Assembly (NCBI GenBank): GCA_964547015.1
Contig: CAZJKT010000003.1
Coordinates: 3,049-67,048, forward strand
DNA from: JAFGCN01 sp964547015
GTDB taxonomy: Archaea > Aenigmatarchaeota > Aenigmatarchaeia > QMZS01
Reading direction: 5' to 3'
DNA length: 64,000 bases
A program made the translations under genes and the position numbers. How positions within the stretch are numbered: position 1 is the first letter of the stretch; the number at the start of each line of letters is the position of its first letter. Of the stretch, positions 8,239-15,776 are shown piece after piece. The notes under the pieces were generated by a model that was not told the origin of the DNA, did not search any database, and saw only the letters and a program-made list of their open reading frames with translations.

Positions 8239-8514
8239 ATGGCAACTGACAAGCAAATCGAAAAGCTTATTGCGGAATACCAAGAATATGCCAAAAAGGA
8301 GGGATTTAAACTGAACCCCAACGAAGCTGTCGTGAGGGGGGTGGTCAAAAGGATGCTCGACATCGAGGAGAAAAACGGGGAGAGGTACTGCCCGTGCCGA
8401 CGGCAGACAGGAAACGCCGAGGAAGACAAGCAAATTATCTGCCCGTGCACCCACCACAAGGACGAGGTCGAGAAGGACGGCCACTGCCATTGCTTTTTGT
8501 TTGTAAAAGGCTGA
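8239..8514 (+). CDS. Ferredoxin-thioredoxin reductase catalytic-chain family protein
   Basis: 91 aa with the signature of the FTR catalytic (beta) chain: C-P-C (residues 51-53), C-P-C about 17 residues on, and C-H-C near the C-terminus. These ligate a [4Fe-4S] cluster beside a redox-active disulfide and let one-electron donors reduce thioredoxin-like disulfides. No variable (alpha) chain is nearby. It lies 2 nt before the M29 aminopeptidase ATG, suggesting coexpression. Thioredoxin and a TrxB-like reductase lie elsewhere in the window. Confidence 0.85.
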   Translation: MATDKQIEKLIAEYQEYAKKEGFKLNPNEAVVRGVVKRMLDIEEKNGERYCPCRRQTGNAEEDKQIICPCTHHKDEVEKDGHCHCFLFVKG

Positions 8515-8516
8515 TT

Positions 8517-9719
8517 ATGACCTATACCCCACCCCAAAAAATCCTTGACAAATACGCGGATTTACTGGTAAATTTTGCGCTCTGGAAGGGAAAGGGCGTA
8601 AAAAAGGGAGAAATTGTCCTTCTGCAAGTCCCGGAATGCGCAAAGCCACTCCTTGTGAGCCTGCACCGTGCGGTCCTGAAGGCAGGGGCCCACCCTATAA
8701 TCCAGTTTCTGCCCGACGGCATTATGAAAGACTTCTTTGAGATTTCGACAGAAGAGCAGGCAAAATTCTTTCCGATGAAATATATGGGGTGCCGGGTGGA
8801 CACCATCGACCATTTTATCTCCATATTTGCTGCCGCCGACCCGTTTGAGCTTTCAAAGGCCGACCCGAAAAAGATAATGGGCCGCCAGATTGCCGGAAAG
8901 CCATATACTGACGCAATTGACAAAAAAGAGAGGAAAAATAAAATGTCCCACACCCTTGCAATGTACGGGACAGAATCTATGGCAAAGGAGGCAAATCTCT
9001 CGCCCAAGGCCTACTGGGACCAGATTATAAGGGCCTGCTACCTGAGGGAAGCCGACCCGAAAGCGAGGTGGAGGGAAATCCAAAAGGAAATCTTTCGCCT
9101 AAGGGACAGGCTCAACGCCCTCAAAATCGAAAATGTCCATATCAAGGCGCAGGGGACCGACCTGACACTTGGAATCGGAAAAAACAGGCAATGGGTTGGA
9201 GGCCCCGGCTACAACCTGCCCAGCTTTGAGGTTTATATCTCGCCTGATTGCAGGATTGCCGACGGGCATGTCAGCTTTAACCGCCCGCTCTACAGGTACG
9301 GGAATATGATAACCGGAATCCGCCTTGAATTAAAGGGTGGAAGAATTGTAAAGGCAACAGCCAAAAAAGGGCAGAAGCTGCTAAAAGAGCTTATCGCAAC
9401 ACAAGGGGCAGACCGCCTGGGCGAGTTTTCCCTGACCGACGGGCGCCTCTCACCAATCACGAAATTCATGGCGGACACGCTTTATGATGAGAATGCGGGC
9501 GGGAAATTTGGGAATATGCATATCGCTATAGGCAAGGCGATTAAGGATACTTACCCCGGCGACCCCGAAAAGGTCCCTAAAGCAAATTGGGCGAAGATGG
9601 GCTATAATGATTCGGCAATCCATGCGGATATTGTAAATACCGAGAGAAAAACAGTTACTGCCACCTTAGAGGGCGGCTCAAAGAAGGTAATTTATAAGGA
9701 CGGGCGGTTTTTGGTATAG
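8517..9719 (+). CDS. M29 family aminopeptidase
   Basis: 400 aa from ATG 8517; an upstream extension of the frame overlaps the preceding gene and is not used. It matches the thermophilic aminopeptidase family M29: PSFEVYISP (metal-ligand Glu region), TDGRLSPITKF, YDENAGGKFGNMHIAIG and NDSAIHADIV with the H-x-D metal ligands near the C-terminus. It should release N-terminal amino acids from peptides with a co-catalytic metal pair in the cytoplasm. Length is normal. Confidence 0.92.
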   Translation: MTYTPPQKILDKYADLLVNFALWKGKGVKKGEIVLLQVPECAKPLLVSLHRAVLKAGAHPIIQFLPDGIMKDFFEISTEEQAKFFPMKYMGCRVDTIDHFISIFAAADPFELSKADPKKIMGRQIAGKPYTDAIDKKERKNKMSHTLAMYGTESMAKEANLSPKAYWDQIIRACYLREADPKARWREIQKEIFRLRDRLNALKIENVHIKAQGTDLTLGIGKNRQWVGGPGYNLPSFEVYISPDCRIADGHVSFNRPLYRYGNMITGIRLELKGGRIVKATAKKGQKLLKELIATQGADRLGEFSLTDGRLSPITKFMADTLYDENAGGKFGNMHIAIGKAIKDTYPGDPEKVPKANWAKMGYNDSAIHADIVNTERKTVTATLEGGSKKVIYKDGRFLV

Positions 9720-9731
9720 GGGTTAAATCCC

Positions 9732-10379
9732 TCACTCATCATACAAAACCCGGCTCCACTCCTTTACAAGAGCTTTGTCCCCGAGCCTAAAAGGGTAGCT
9801 GAGCTTATCGAGCTCAGCCAATAAGTTATCCATCCCTTCAGGCTTTAGGGGCAGGGCAATATTTCCAAACTCCTCGCCGCGCTTATTTTTCTTAAGAGCC
9901 AGATAATGCAGATAATACTCCGCAAATTCCTTTTTTGTTACAAGCTCTTTTGAGTAAATCTTTCCGGTAACCTTCTCAATGAAAAACCGGTCCATCAACT
10001 CTCCAAATCCGTACTTTACAGCCTTAAAATCCGCAAAGAAATCCTGAAGCTGGGGCACAAGCCTTGGGCAGTCAAGCGCCTGCTTTATTGCTTCATTTAG
10101 CCCTTCCTTCTCGTTTATGAGAAGAAAAACCATTCTTGCAAAGTATCCCCTAAAAATCCTTCGGTTATCAAGAGTTTCGCTTGTGGGGTTAATCCATACT
10201 TCAAATCCGCTTTTAGCATCCCCTTTCAGGAAATCGACCTTACAGCTCTCAGAAATGCAAATAACCTCAAATTTTAGAGGGTAGTCTATTTTTGCCAGTA
10301 GCCGCCGTATCTCCTCTGCCAGCCATTCGGTTTCAACATCAAGGCGAACTTTGGTCCCAAGCATAATATTCTTATCCAT
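9732..10379 (-). CDS. Unknown conserved-looking protein, 215 aa
   Basis: 215 aa, soluble, unrecognised. It opens with IMLGTKVRLDVETEWLAEEIRRLLAKI and carries a long mixed alpha/beta stretch; one mid-protein segment, RRIFRGYFARMVFLLINE, is hydrophobic but not a clear membrane helix. It converges on the aminopeptidase gene (12 nt apart) and is 50 nt downstream of agmatinase on the same strand. No function can be assigned. Confidence 0.65.
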   Translation of the reverse strand: MDKNIMLGTKVRLDVETEWLAEEIRRLLAKIDYPLKFEVICISESCKVDFLKGDAKSGFEVWINPTSETLDNRRIFRGYFARMVFLLINEKEGLNEAIKQALDCPRLVPQLQDFFADFKAVKYGFGELMDRFFIEKVTGKIYSKELVTKKEFAEYYLHYLALKKNKRGEEFGNIALPLKPEGMDNLLAELDKLSYPFRLGDKALVKEWSRVLYDE

Positions 10380-10429
10380 TTTAATCTAATTTGGTTAATC
10401 CCTCACTGCTTTAGGCCCCACTCAGCCCC

Positions 10430-11284
10430 CTATATTTTTTGGGAAAAAATATAGCACAAAAGGGTGTAGAGCAGCTTTGCCGCCATAAAATCCGGGGCTT
10501 TGTTTTGGGGGTTGGGGCAAAGCTCAACTATATCAAAGCCGATAATTTCGCGCTTTTCTGAGAGCTTTTTTAGAAATTTCAGCGCCAAATACCAATCCAA
10601 CCCTCCGGGCTCGGGGGTGCCTGTTGAAGGCATAATTGAAGGGTCAAAAACATCAAGGTCAATGGTAACATAAACCTTAGCCTTGCACTTGCCTATAGCC
10701 TTATCAATCCACTTGTCGTTGTCGTAAATATCCTTTGCAAAAAAGGCAGAATCTTTCTCAAGGCGGCTGAGTTCTGAGGAATCCATGCTTCTAATTCCTA
10801 TCTGGACAATCGGCGCGACTTCCTTTGCCCTTGCCATGACACAGGCGTGGCTGTATTTGTCGCCCTCATATTTATCCCTCAGGTCGGAATGGGCATCCAG
10901 CTGGACAACGGTGATTTCATCTTTTTGCGCGTGGGCGAAAATTGAGCCGACCGAAACCGTATGCTCGCCCCCGATTGTTGCCACAAATTTTCCCATTTTA
11001 AGAAAGCGGCTCACTTCTTTCATTACTGCTTTTACCAGCTCTTCTGAAGACTCGGCAGTTAGTGGCTTGCCTGTATGGATGCCCAGTTCGCATGCCCGAA
11101 AATTTGTCTCAATATCATATATCTCCAGGTTTTCGGAAGCTTCCAGAAGGGCCTTTGGGCCAAGGTCTGAGCCTTTAATCCAGCTGCTTGTGAGGTCAAA
11201 AGGGACCGGCAGAATTACAATTCTTGAACGCTCTAAATCCGAGTAGTCTCCGGTAAGCCCCGCAAAGTTTGGAAGGTCATCCAT
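10430..11284 (-). CDS. speB: Agmatinase/arginase family ureohydrolase
   Basis: 284 aa. All binuclear Mn site motifs are present: GGEHTV (105-110), DAHSD (130-134) and IDLDVFDPS (208-216), followed by TGTPEPGGL. Archaeal members mainly hydrolyse agmatine to putrescine and urea, supplying polyamines for hypusine/spermidine biosynthesis; arginase or other guanidino substrates cannot be excluded. It is the first intact gene downstream of the IS-interrupted gene, 11 nt from its end. Confidence 0.93.
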   Translation of the reverse strand: MDDLPNFAGLTGDYSDLERSRIVILPVPFDLTSSWIKGSDLGPKALLEASENLEIYDIETNFRACELGIHTGKPLTAESSEELVKAVMKEVSRFLKMGKFVATIGGEHTVSVGSIFAHAQKDEITVVQLDAHSDLRDKYEGDKYSHACVMARAKEVAPIVQIGIRSMDSSELSRLEKDSAFFAKDIYDNDKWIDKAIGKCKAKVYVTIDLDVFDPSIMPSTGTPEPGGLDWYLALKFLKKLSEKREIIGFDIVELCPNPQNKAPDFMAAKLLYTLLCYIFSQKI

Positions 11285-11295
11285 AAATAATTATT

Positions 11296-11860
11296 TCATA
11301 AAGCTAAAAGTTCAGAAAATATATCCGGGCTCAGCCTCTTTACTGTTTCACACCACCTTTTGCTGGTGGAGATGAATTCCACCTCTCGGCGCTCTCCTGA
11401 GAATATAAATTCAGTAAATGGGCAATCCGGAATCAATATTCCCTGATCACACAAGGCCCCATCGCGCATATATCTTTCTGATTGTCCTAAAGCCGCTCTA
11501 ACCGCGCTTGCAGGATACCCAAGTAGAATGCCTGTTTTGAAGCGGTCTCCCGTTTCTAGGGCCTGCTTCAGATAATCTACAGTATCCCTTTTTTTTCCTA
11601 TTAGAAAAGTTACATATTCCTTACAACATCCATCCCTAGTTCTAGGGTCAAAGTAATTATCATATGGGCCGCAAACAGACATTAGCTTACAATATTGCAA
11701 TCCAATGCTTTGGAATACGCTTTCGTGATGCTGAATACGGTCTCTATCCAGATATAGGATATTTTTTGAAGGATCATAACAATAATCTCTCAATGACAAC
11801 TCCGCAGAAGGCTTTTCGCCGGCGTAAACTAGTAAAGAAAGAGCTTTATTTCCCGTAAAT
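11296..11860 (-). pseudogene. 3' part of a gene interrupted by IS200 (unknown function)
   Basis: The frame is open from the left border of the IS element to the stop at 11296, but no ATG occurs early; a TTG at 11799 could start a 167-aa product. Reading back to the IS border adds GNKALSLLVYAGEKPSAEL. If the IS (11861-12380) is removed, the frame joins in register to an ATG at 12484 with its own TATA-like box, giving 222 aa. The protein has seven or more cysteines (CYDPSK, CKLMSVCG, GCCKEY, WCETVK) and a GILLGYPASA motif. Function unknown. Whether the truncated product is still made is uncertain. Confidence 0.55.
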
Positions 11861-11863
11861 ACC

Positions 11864-11879
11864 CCGACCCTTGGGTCGG
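11864..11879. repeat. Left-end hairpin of the IS200 element
   Basis: Perfect 7-bp stem CCGACCC / GGGTCGG with a TT loop, placed 28 nt before the tnpA start. Subterminal hairpins of this kind are the TnpA recognition structures in IS200/IS605 elements. Confidence 0.75.
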
Positions 11880-11906
11880 TTGGGATAAAAGCGGTTGCAA
11901 TAAGTT

Positions 11907-12338
11907 ATGGAAATCGAACATGCGCCTCACTGCACTTACCGGATAAGGTATCATATGGTTTTCGTAGTCAAGTACAGAAAACATGCCCTTCTAAAAAAGG
12001 TTCCCCTTGACCACCTAACTGCCCTGATTAAGGGAATAGGCGAACGATACCACTTCAAGTTTGACGCAATAGGGATTGAACCGGACCATTTTCATGTTGT
12101 GGTTGGCGCAGCCCCAAGGTATGCGCCATCGGATATAATGAGAACCATAAAAAGCATAGTTGCAAGGAAAGTGTTCGAGGACTTCCCCGAAATAAAGGAT
12201 TTTCTGTGGGGAAGCAAACTATGGAGCGCAGGAGGCCATATAGACACAGTTAGCGAGTTTGGAGGCCTGGAAACAATCAAGAAATACGTGGAGAAACAAG
12301 GCGGGGACAAAAGCCAGCTTACTTTAAAGGAATTCTAA
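11907..12338 (+). CDS. tnpA: IS200/IS605-family Y1 transposase TnpA
   Basis: 143 aa, standard for the family. The HUH metal motif is HFH in EPDHFHVVV (about residues 54-60) and the catalytic tyrosine lies in TIKKYVEKQGG near residue 130. The N-terminus, HCTYRIRYHMVFVVKYR, is typical. TnpA cuts and rejoins single strands during peel-and-paste transposition, probably on lagging-strand templates. The gene looks intact, so the element may be active or recent. Confidence 0.95.
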   Translation: MEIEHAPHCTYRIRYHMVFVVKYRKHALLKKVPLDHLTALIKGIGERYHFKFDAIGIEPDHFHVVVGAAPRYAPSDIMRTIKSIVARKVFEDFPEIKDFLWGSKLWSAGGHIDTVSEFGGLETIKKYVEKQGGDKSQLTLKEF

Positions 12339-12354
12339 TCCGAGGGGGATACCC

Positions 12355-12368
12355 CGGGGCTTGCCCCG
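12355..12368. repeat. Right-end hairpin of the IS200 element
   Basis: Six-bp stem CGGGGC / GCCCCG with TT loop, 16 nt after the tnpA stop, embedded in a C/G-rich tract. A similar GGGGC-AA-GCCCC hairpin recurs at 51127-51138. Confidence 0.7.
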
Positions 12369-12380
12369 ATTGGGAGGATG

Positions 12381-12484
12381 TCATTTTCGGGGGCAATTTT
12401 GGATTCTTCTAAGATTCTTATCTCATGTTTTTTATATCTTGAATCCCCTTCCATATGACTCGCAAAAACTATACTCTTTATCAT
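12381..12484 (-). pseudogene. 5' part of the IS200-interrupted gene
   Basis: ATG at 12482-12484 follows a TATA-like box (ctatagataag, about 12494-12504) and opens MIKSIVFASHMEGDSRYKKH, running into the right end of the IS. Joined to the fragment beginning at 11860, the frame continues without a stop. It is too short to be recognised on its own. Confidence 0.5.
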
Positions 12485-12497
12485 AATTGGAGCTTAT

Positions 12498-12656
12498 CTA
12501 TAGCTTGCCCTGTTTATAGGCTTCGCTTTGCCCCCAGAACATTGCCTTAATATTTTCAAAACCCTCCTTTGGATTGGTGCCTCCTGAAATATCATAATAT
12601 TCTACAATCTTTTGCCCTGCGTATCTTATCCTCTGCAACAATAGAACCTCTGGCAT
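12498..12656 (-). CDS. Small putative protein, 52 aa
   Basis: ATG at 12654-12656, TAG at 12498-12500. The product starts MPEVLLLQRIRYAGQKIVEY and ends KQGKL. A TATA-like stretch (aatatagactatatt) directly precedes the ATG on this strand. It sits between rpl23 and the IS-interrupted gene, where no other gene is present. Short length leaves real doubt; no family recognised. Confidence 0.45.
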   Translation of the reverse strand: MPEVLLLQRIRYAGQKIVEYYDISGGTNPKEGFENIKAMFWGQSEAYKQGKL

Positions 12657-12683
12657 AATATAGTCTATATTTATTAGTAGTTT

Positions 12684-12950
12684 CTAAATCACACCCAATT
12701 TGACGCCTATATCGCCTGCGGGAAACTCCGCATTAAGCTTGATAATCGCCTTTTTGTGCCCTTTCCTGTCAACCAAAGCATTTACTTTGTCAACCTTTAC
12801 CTTAAACTCTTCCTCAAAACCCTTCTTTACCTCGCCTTTTGTGGTCTTAAGGCTCTTTAGCCGGAATATCAGCTTGTTTTCGCTCTCTATCATTCTTACG
12901 GCCTTTTCGCTTGTGACCGGGTGCTCCACGAGTTCCCAAAATCCTGCCAT
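12684..12950 (-). CDS. rpl23: Large ribosomal subunit protein uL23
   Basis: 88 aa, normal for archaeal uL23, which lies at the peptide exit tunnel and docks SRP and chaperones. VEHPVTSEKAVRMIE at the N-terminus and FKVKVDKVNALVDRKGHKKA are family signatures. L4 lies upstream but with an orphan gene between, and the usual next gene (L2) does not follow. Confidence 0.95.
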   Translation of the reverse strand: MAGFWELVEHPVTSEKAVRMIESENKLIFRLKSLKTTKGEVKKGFEEEFKVKVDKVNALVDRKGHKKAIIKLNAEFPAGDIGVKLGVI

Positions 12951-12973
12951 AATAAGTTTAAGAAAAGATTAAA

Positions 12974-13447
12974 TTACCTGTTCTTTGGGCATAATTGGCG
13001 CCTCAGGTAGCTGAGGCAATCTTTCCCCTCAGTTGGAACTTCCTCCGGGCAGGCGGCAAAACCATTGGAAAGACCGGCTACTGCAAGCGAATAAGCTATT
13101 CCGTCGGGAATATTTTCCAGATTTCTATATTTTTCCTCTTTAAGCTTGCCCAGGATTTCGTTTCCGAGGCGGATAAATTCAAGATAACCAACAGAAGGCT
13201 CAACGCTCCAGTCATCATACGTCCTGAGGGCAATTTTATAGAACTCTAGCGCCAGTTCCGGATCTTCCTCTATATATCCATAGGCATATCCTGTATCGCA
13301 CCCCGCTGAAATTATTTCAGAACTGCATCTAAGGACCTCGGGAAATTCTGTACCCCACCTAGGTACAAGCTCAGCTGGCGACAAAGAGCATAGCTCTGCG
13401 ACAGAAAGCTCTTCTGGCTTTGACCTATTTGATAAAAATTCGGACAT
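12974..13447 (-). CDS. Orphan gene inserted between L4 and L23
   Basis: 157 aa from ATG 13445-13447; a longer frame would run into rpl4 and is not used. Helical and acidic, with ELALEFYKIALRTYDD (about 80-95) resembling a TPR/Sel1-like helix pair, and five or so cysteines. Not recognised. It is 19 nt after the rpl4 stop and 23 nt before the rpl23 start, so it must be cotranscribed with the ribosomal genes. Confidence 0.65.
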   Translation of the reverse strand: MSEFLSNRSKPEELSVAELCSLSPAELVPRWGTEFPEVLRCSSEIISAGCDTGYAYGYIEEDPELALEFYKIALRTYDDWSVEPSVGYLEFIRLGNEILGKLKEEKYRNLENIPDGIAYSLAVAGLSNGFAACPEEVPTEGKDCLSYLRRQLCPKNR

Positions 13448-13466
13448 ATTAATAAAAAAGTGTGGG

Positions 13467-14264
13467 TTACTTCCACTTACCAACTTCCTCAATTGCCGAC
13501 TTTGTCCAGATTGCAAGCCTTCCCGGGTGGGCTCCGGGCGCAAACATTTCGGTATTTACCTTGTCAACTGTCGCAATATCAAGCCCGGCGATATTTCTGG
13601 CGGCTTTCTGAAGGGCGCACTTCTTGGATACAATCATCAAAGGGCCTTTTTTTCTCACATATTTCCGGCCCCTTCTTGAGCCCTTCCCCGCCCTTATTTT
13701 TTTCTCTTTTGCCCGCTCAAGCTCATCTTTTAGGCCAAGCGCCAAAAGGGTATGGGTCACCTCTTTTGTTTTTTCAATATTCTCAAAATCATCCACAACG
13801 ACCAAAGGAACTTCCTTCAGGCCATCTGCTTTATGGCCCCTTGAAACAACCGCATCCTTGTTTGCGGATGCCGCAATTGCCGAAAGCATTGCAAGCCTTT
13901 TTTCCTTTTTGTTAAGGCATTTTGACCAGTCCTTCTCGGCTGTAGGCGGGTGCGCTTTTCGGCCTTTAATTGCCTGAGGGACGGCTCTGGCTACAAACAG
14001 AAGAGGGCCTTCGCCGTGAATTCTTGACATTCGAGCCATTTCACGGCCTGCCATCCTTGCCCTTCCATAAACATGGCTGCTTCCGTGGTAGTGGGCGGAA
14101 GTCCTTAGTCCCGCTAAGGGGTCTGTCCCGTATCGCTTCCTTCGGTTTGACTGCATAGAAATTACAACTTTGTGTATTAAATCCTCTCTCAAAGGCGTTT
14201 TGAAAATCTCGCCAAGCTTAATTGTCCCGGCTTTTTCACCCTTAAGATTGTAAACTTCAACCAT
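13467..14264 (-). CDS. rpl4: Large ribosomal subunit protein uL4
   Basis: 265 aa, within the archaeal range. LREDLIHKVVISMQSNRR, the RKRYGTDPLAGLRTSAHYHG region and GKGSRRGRKYVRKKGPLMIV are characteristic. uL4 is an early assembly protein whose loop lines the exit tunnel. It heads the L4-orphan-L23 transcript; L3 is not present upstream. Confidence 0.96.
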   Translation of the reverse strand: MVEVYNLKGEKAGTIKLGEIFKTPLREDLIHKVVISMQSNRRKRYGTDPLAGLRTSAHYHGSSHVYGRARMAGREMARMSRIHGEGPLLFVARAVPQAIKGRKAHPPTAEKDWSKCLNKKEKRLAMLSAIAASANKDAVVSRGHKADGLKEVPLVVVDDFENIEKTKEVTHTLLALGLKDELERAKEKKIRAGKGSRRGRKYVRKKGPLMIVSKKCALQKAARNIAGLDIATVDKVNTEMFAPGAHPGRLAIWTKSAIEEVGKWK

Positions 14265-14299
14265 AAATCATCTTGCAAAAAATTAAATAGTCCTCTGTG

Positions 14300-14530
14300 T
14301 CAAAAAAGCCTTAGTGTCAGTTGGTCCAGCCATTTGGAAGCATATCTGCAGATGCCTACGGCTGAATCAATCGCCCCGAAAAAAAGGGGGATGATGAACA
14401 CAGATAGGCCAAAAAGGGCAAAAAACGCGCCTTCGGCCAGCCTAAAAAGCCCGCGGCTCATTTGGAATTTGGGGCTTTTTGGAACCGGATGAATAAACTG
14501 GGTTGCATGACCCAATGCTCCTTTCATCAT
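14300..14530 (-). CDS. Small membrane protein, 76 aa
   Basis: 76 aa with a hydrophobic core (about residues 30-56, LAEGAFFALFGLSVFIIPLF) that could form one or two membrane passes. A box (ttatatatagg) followed by ggag lies just before the paired ATG codons, one of the few Shine-Dalgarno-like sites here. Same strand as rpl4, 36 nt upstream of it. Function unknown. Confidence 0.5.
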   Translation of the reverse strand: MMKGALGHATQFIHPVPKSPKFQMSRGLFRLAEGAFFALFGLSVFIIPLFFGAIDSAVGICRYASKWLDQLTLRLF

Positions 14531-14726
14531 TATCTCCTATATATAATTACACGAAAAATGACTATTTATGCGTTCTTTAGGCCAAAACCTTAGTTGTAGA
14601 AATATAGATATGCATAAAGACATATATATACCATTACAAAATAATATACTTATTGAAATATGCTTCTCCCGCCCCAAACTAATCCAAAAAATTCAAATGA
14701 TTTTAAACTAAAACAAATTTAATTAT

Positions 14727-15163
14727 GCGGGGGTCGCCAAGTCTGGTCAGTCCTTCTTTCTTTTAGAAAGAAAGAAGGTCCGACACTACCAAGAAAAAAA
14801 CCAAATTTCCTGCTTCGCAGGAATATCCCCTCAATCTTGGACATGTTGAAGAAGCCCAGAAAAAGGTGCAAGGCTTAGGTGCCGGCAAGGCGCCTGGAGT
14901 GCAATGCCCAGGAGCTTGGCTGAGAAACCTTGTGGGTAAGCCTTTTCTTTCTAAAGAAAGAAAACGCTTAATCGAAAAGAAAGACAATTTCGCATATCAC
15001 GGTGAAATTGGTTAGGAAGAAGAGCCTCCACAATAGTCCCTTCGGGAGTTCGAATAAAGACTTTCTTTTGTAAAAGAAAGTCCTTAACGTCAAAGAAAAC
15101 CAAGTTTCCGCTTCGCGGAATATTATTATAAATTTGGCGTGTGCGAGAATCTCCCCTCCCGCA
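14727..15163 (+). tRNA. tRNA-Leu(UAG) with four inferred introns
   Basis: Exons assemble to about 88 nt with type II structure: acceptor GCGGGGG/CUCCCGC plus A73; D stem GCC/GGU; anticodon stem CAAGG/CCUUG with loop C-U-UAG-G..A; T stem GGGAG/CUCCC. Intervening segments: D loop about 14750-14862 (113 nt); anticodon loop 37/38, 14880-14926 (47 nt); variable arm about 14940-15033 (about 94 nt, between GGG and CCC stem halves); T loop about 15054-15148 (95 nt). The anticodon and T-loop introns are secure; D-loop and variable-arm borders are approximate. Without all four removals the tRNA cannot fold. Confidence 0.85.
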
Positions 15164-15248
15164 TTTACCTAAACCCGATTTTTGCCGGAGATGGCCCGAA
15201 TCCGGATATAAGATATAATGCCACTTAAATTTAATTTAAACCACAATT

Positions 15249-15770
15249 ATGAGGCCTGAAATTGATTTGATTCCGATGGACGATGTTGACGAATCGGTTA
15301 TTGAAGCCCTCAGATTAAGCCTAAAGGATAAAAATTGCATAGTCCGGGTTTATGCAAAAATCCACAGCCCAAAAACCGCAATAAATATGTATAGGAAGCA
15401 ATATGATGCGGAAATCATTCTTGATGCGCTCAAAGACCTTGACGGAAGCATTATCGCAATAACCGACAAGGATATATATACTGAAAAGCTGAATTTTGTA
15501 TTTTCCAGAGTCCGAAAAAAGGGCCCTGCAATAATCTCAACCTACCGCCTAAACCCGGAATTCTATCAGGAGCGCAAAAATTTTGACAAACTCGTCGCCC
15601 GCCTTTTCAAAGAGGCAATTTACTGCATAGGGAAAGTTTCAGGCTTAAATGATTGCCCTCACCCGAAGTGCATTATGCACAAATCAACTTCCGCAAGGGA
15701 AATCGACATGAAGGACGCAGAATTCTGCAAAGAGTGCAAATTAAACAATATTATTGATTGTTTGGCATAA
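15249..15770 (+). CDS. Archaemetzincin-family protein lacking catalytic residues
   Basis: 173 aa, matching archaemetzincin length and fold signature: ITDKDIYTEKLNFVFSRV, then KEAIYCIGKVSGLNDC, then CPHPKCIMH and a C-terminal CKEC. In the family, KEAI-HELGH-xx-GLGHC binds catalytic zinc; here His, Glu, His and His are replaced by Tyr, Cys, Lys and Asp, so proteolysis is not expected. The second zinc site (C-x4-C-x-M plus C-x2-C) is kept, so the fold is probably selected for a non-peptidase role. It is 6 nt upstream of endA, implying one transcript. Confidence 0.82.
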   Translation: MRPEIDLIPMDDVDESVIEALRLSLKDKNCIVRVYAKIHSPKTAINMYRKQYDAEIILDALKDLDGSIIAITDKDIYTEKLNFVFSRVRKKGPAIISTYRLNPEFYQERKNFDKLVARLFKEAIYCIGKVSGLNDCPHPKCIMHKSTSAREIDMKDAEFCKECKLNNIIDCLA

Positions 15771-15776
15771 AGGATA

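Larger units (their letters stand above)
11861..12380 (+). mobile_element. IS200/IS605-family insertion sequence (tnpA only)
   Basis: A single Y1 transposase gene is flanked by subterminal hairpins: left CCGACCC-TT-GGGTCGG (11864-11879) and right CGGGGC-TT-GCCCCG (12355-12368). There are no terminal inverted repeats or target duplication, as expected for the family. Borders are estimated, chosen because excision restores one open frame across the site; they could shift by a few bases. No tnpB accompanies it. Confidence 0.75.

Noticed and set aside
14763..14987. 74-aa minus-strand open frame inside tRNA-Leu(UAG)
   Set aside because: It is made of intron and exon sequence of the tRNA and has no promoter or family match.
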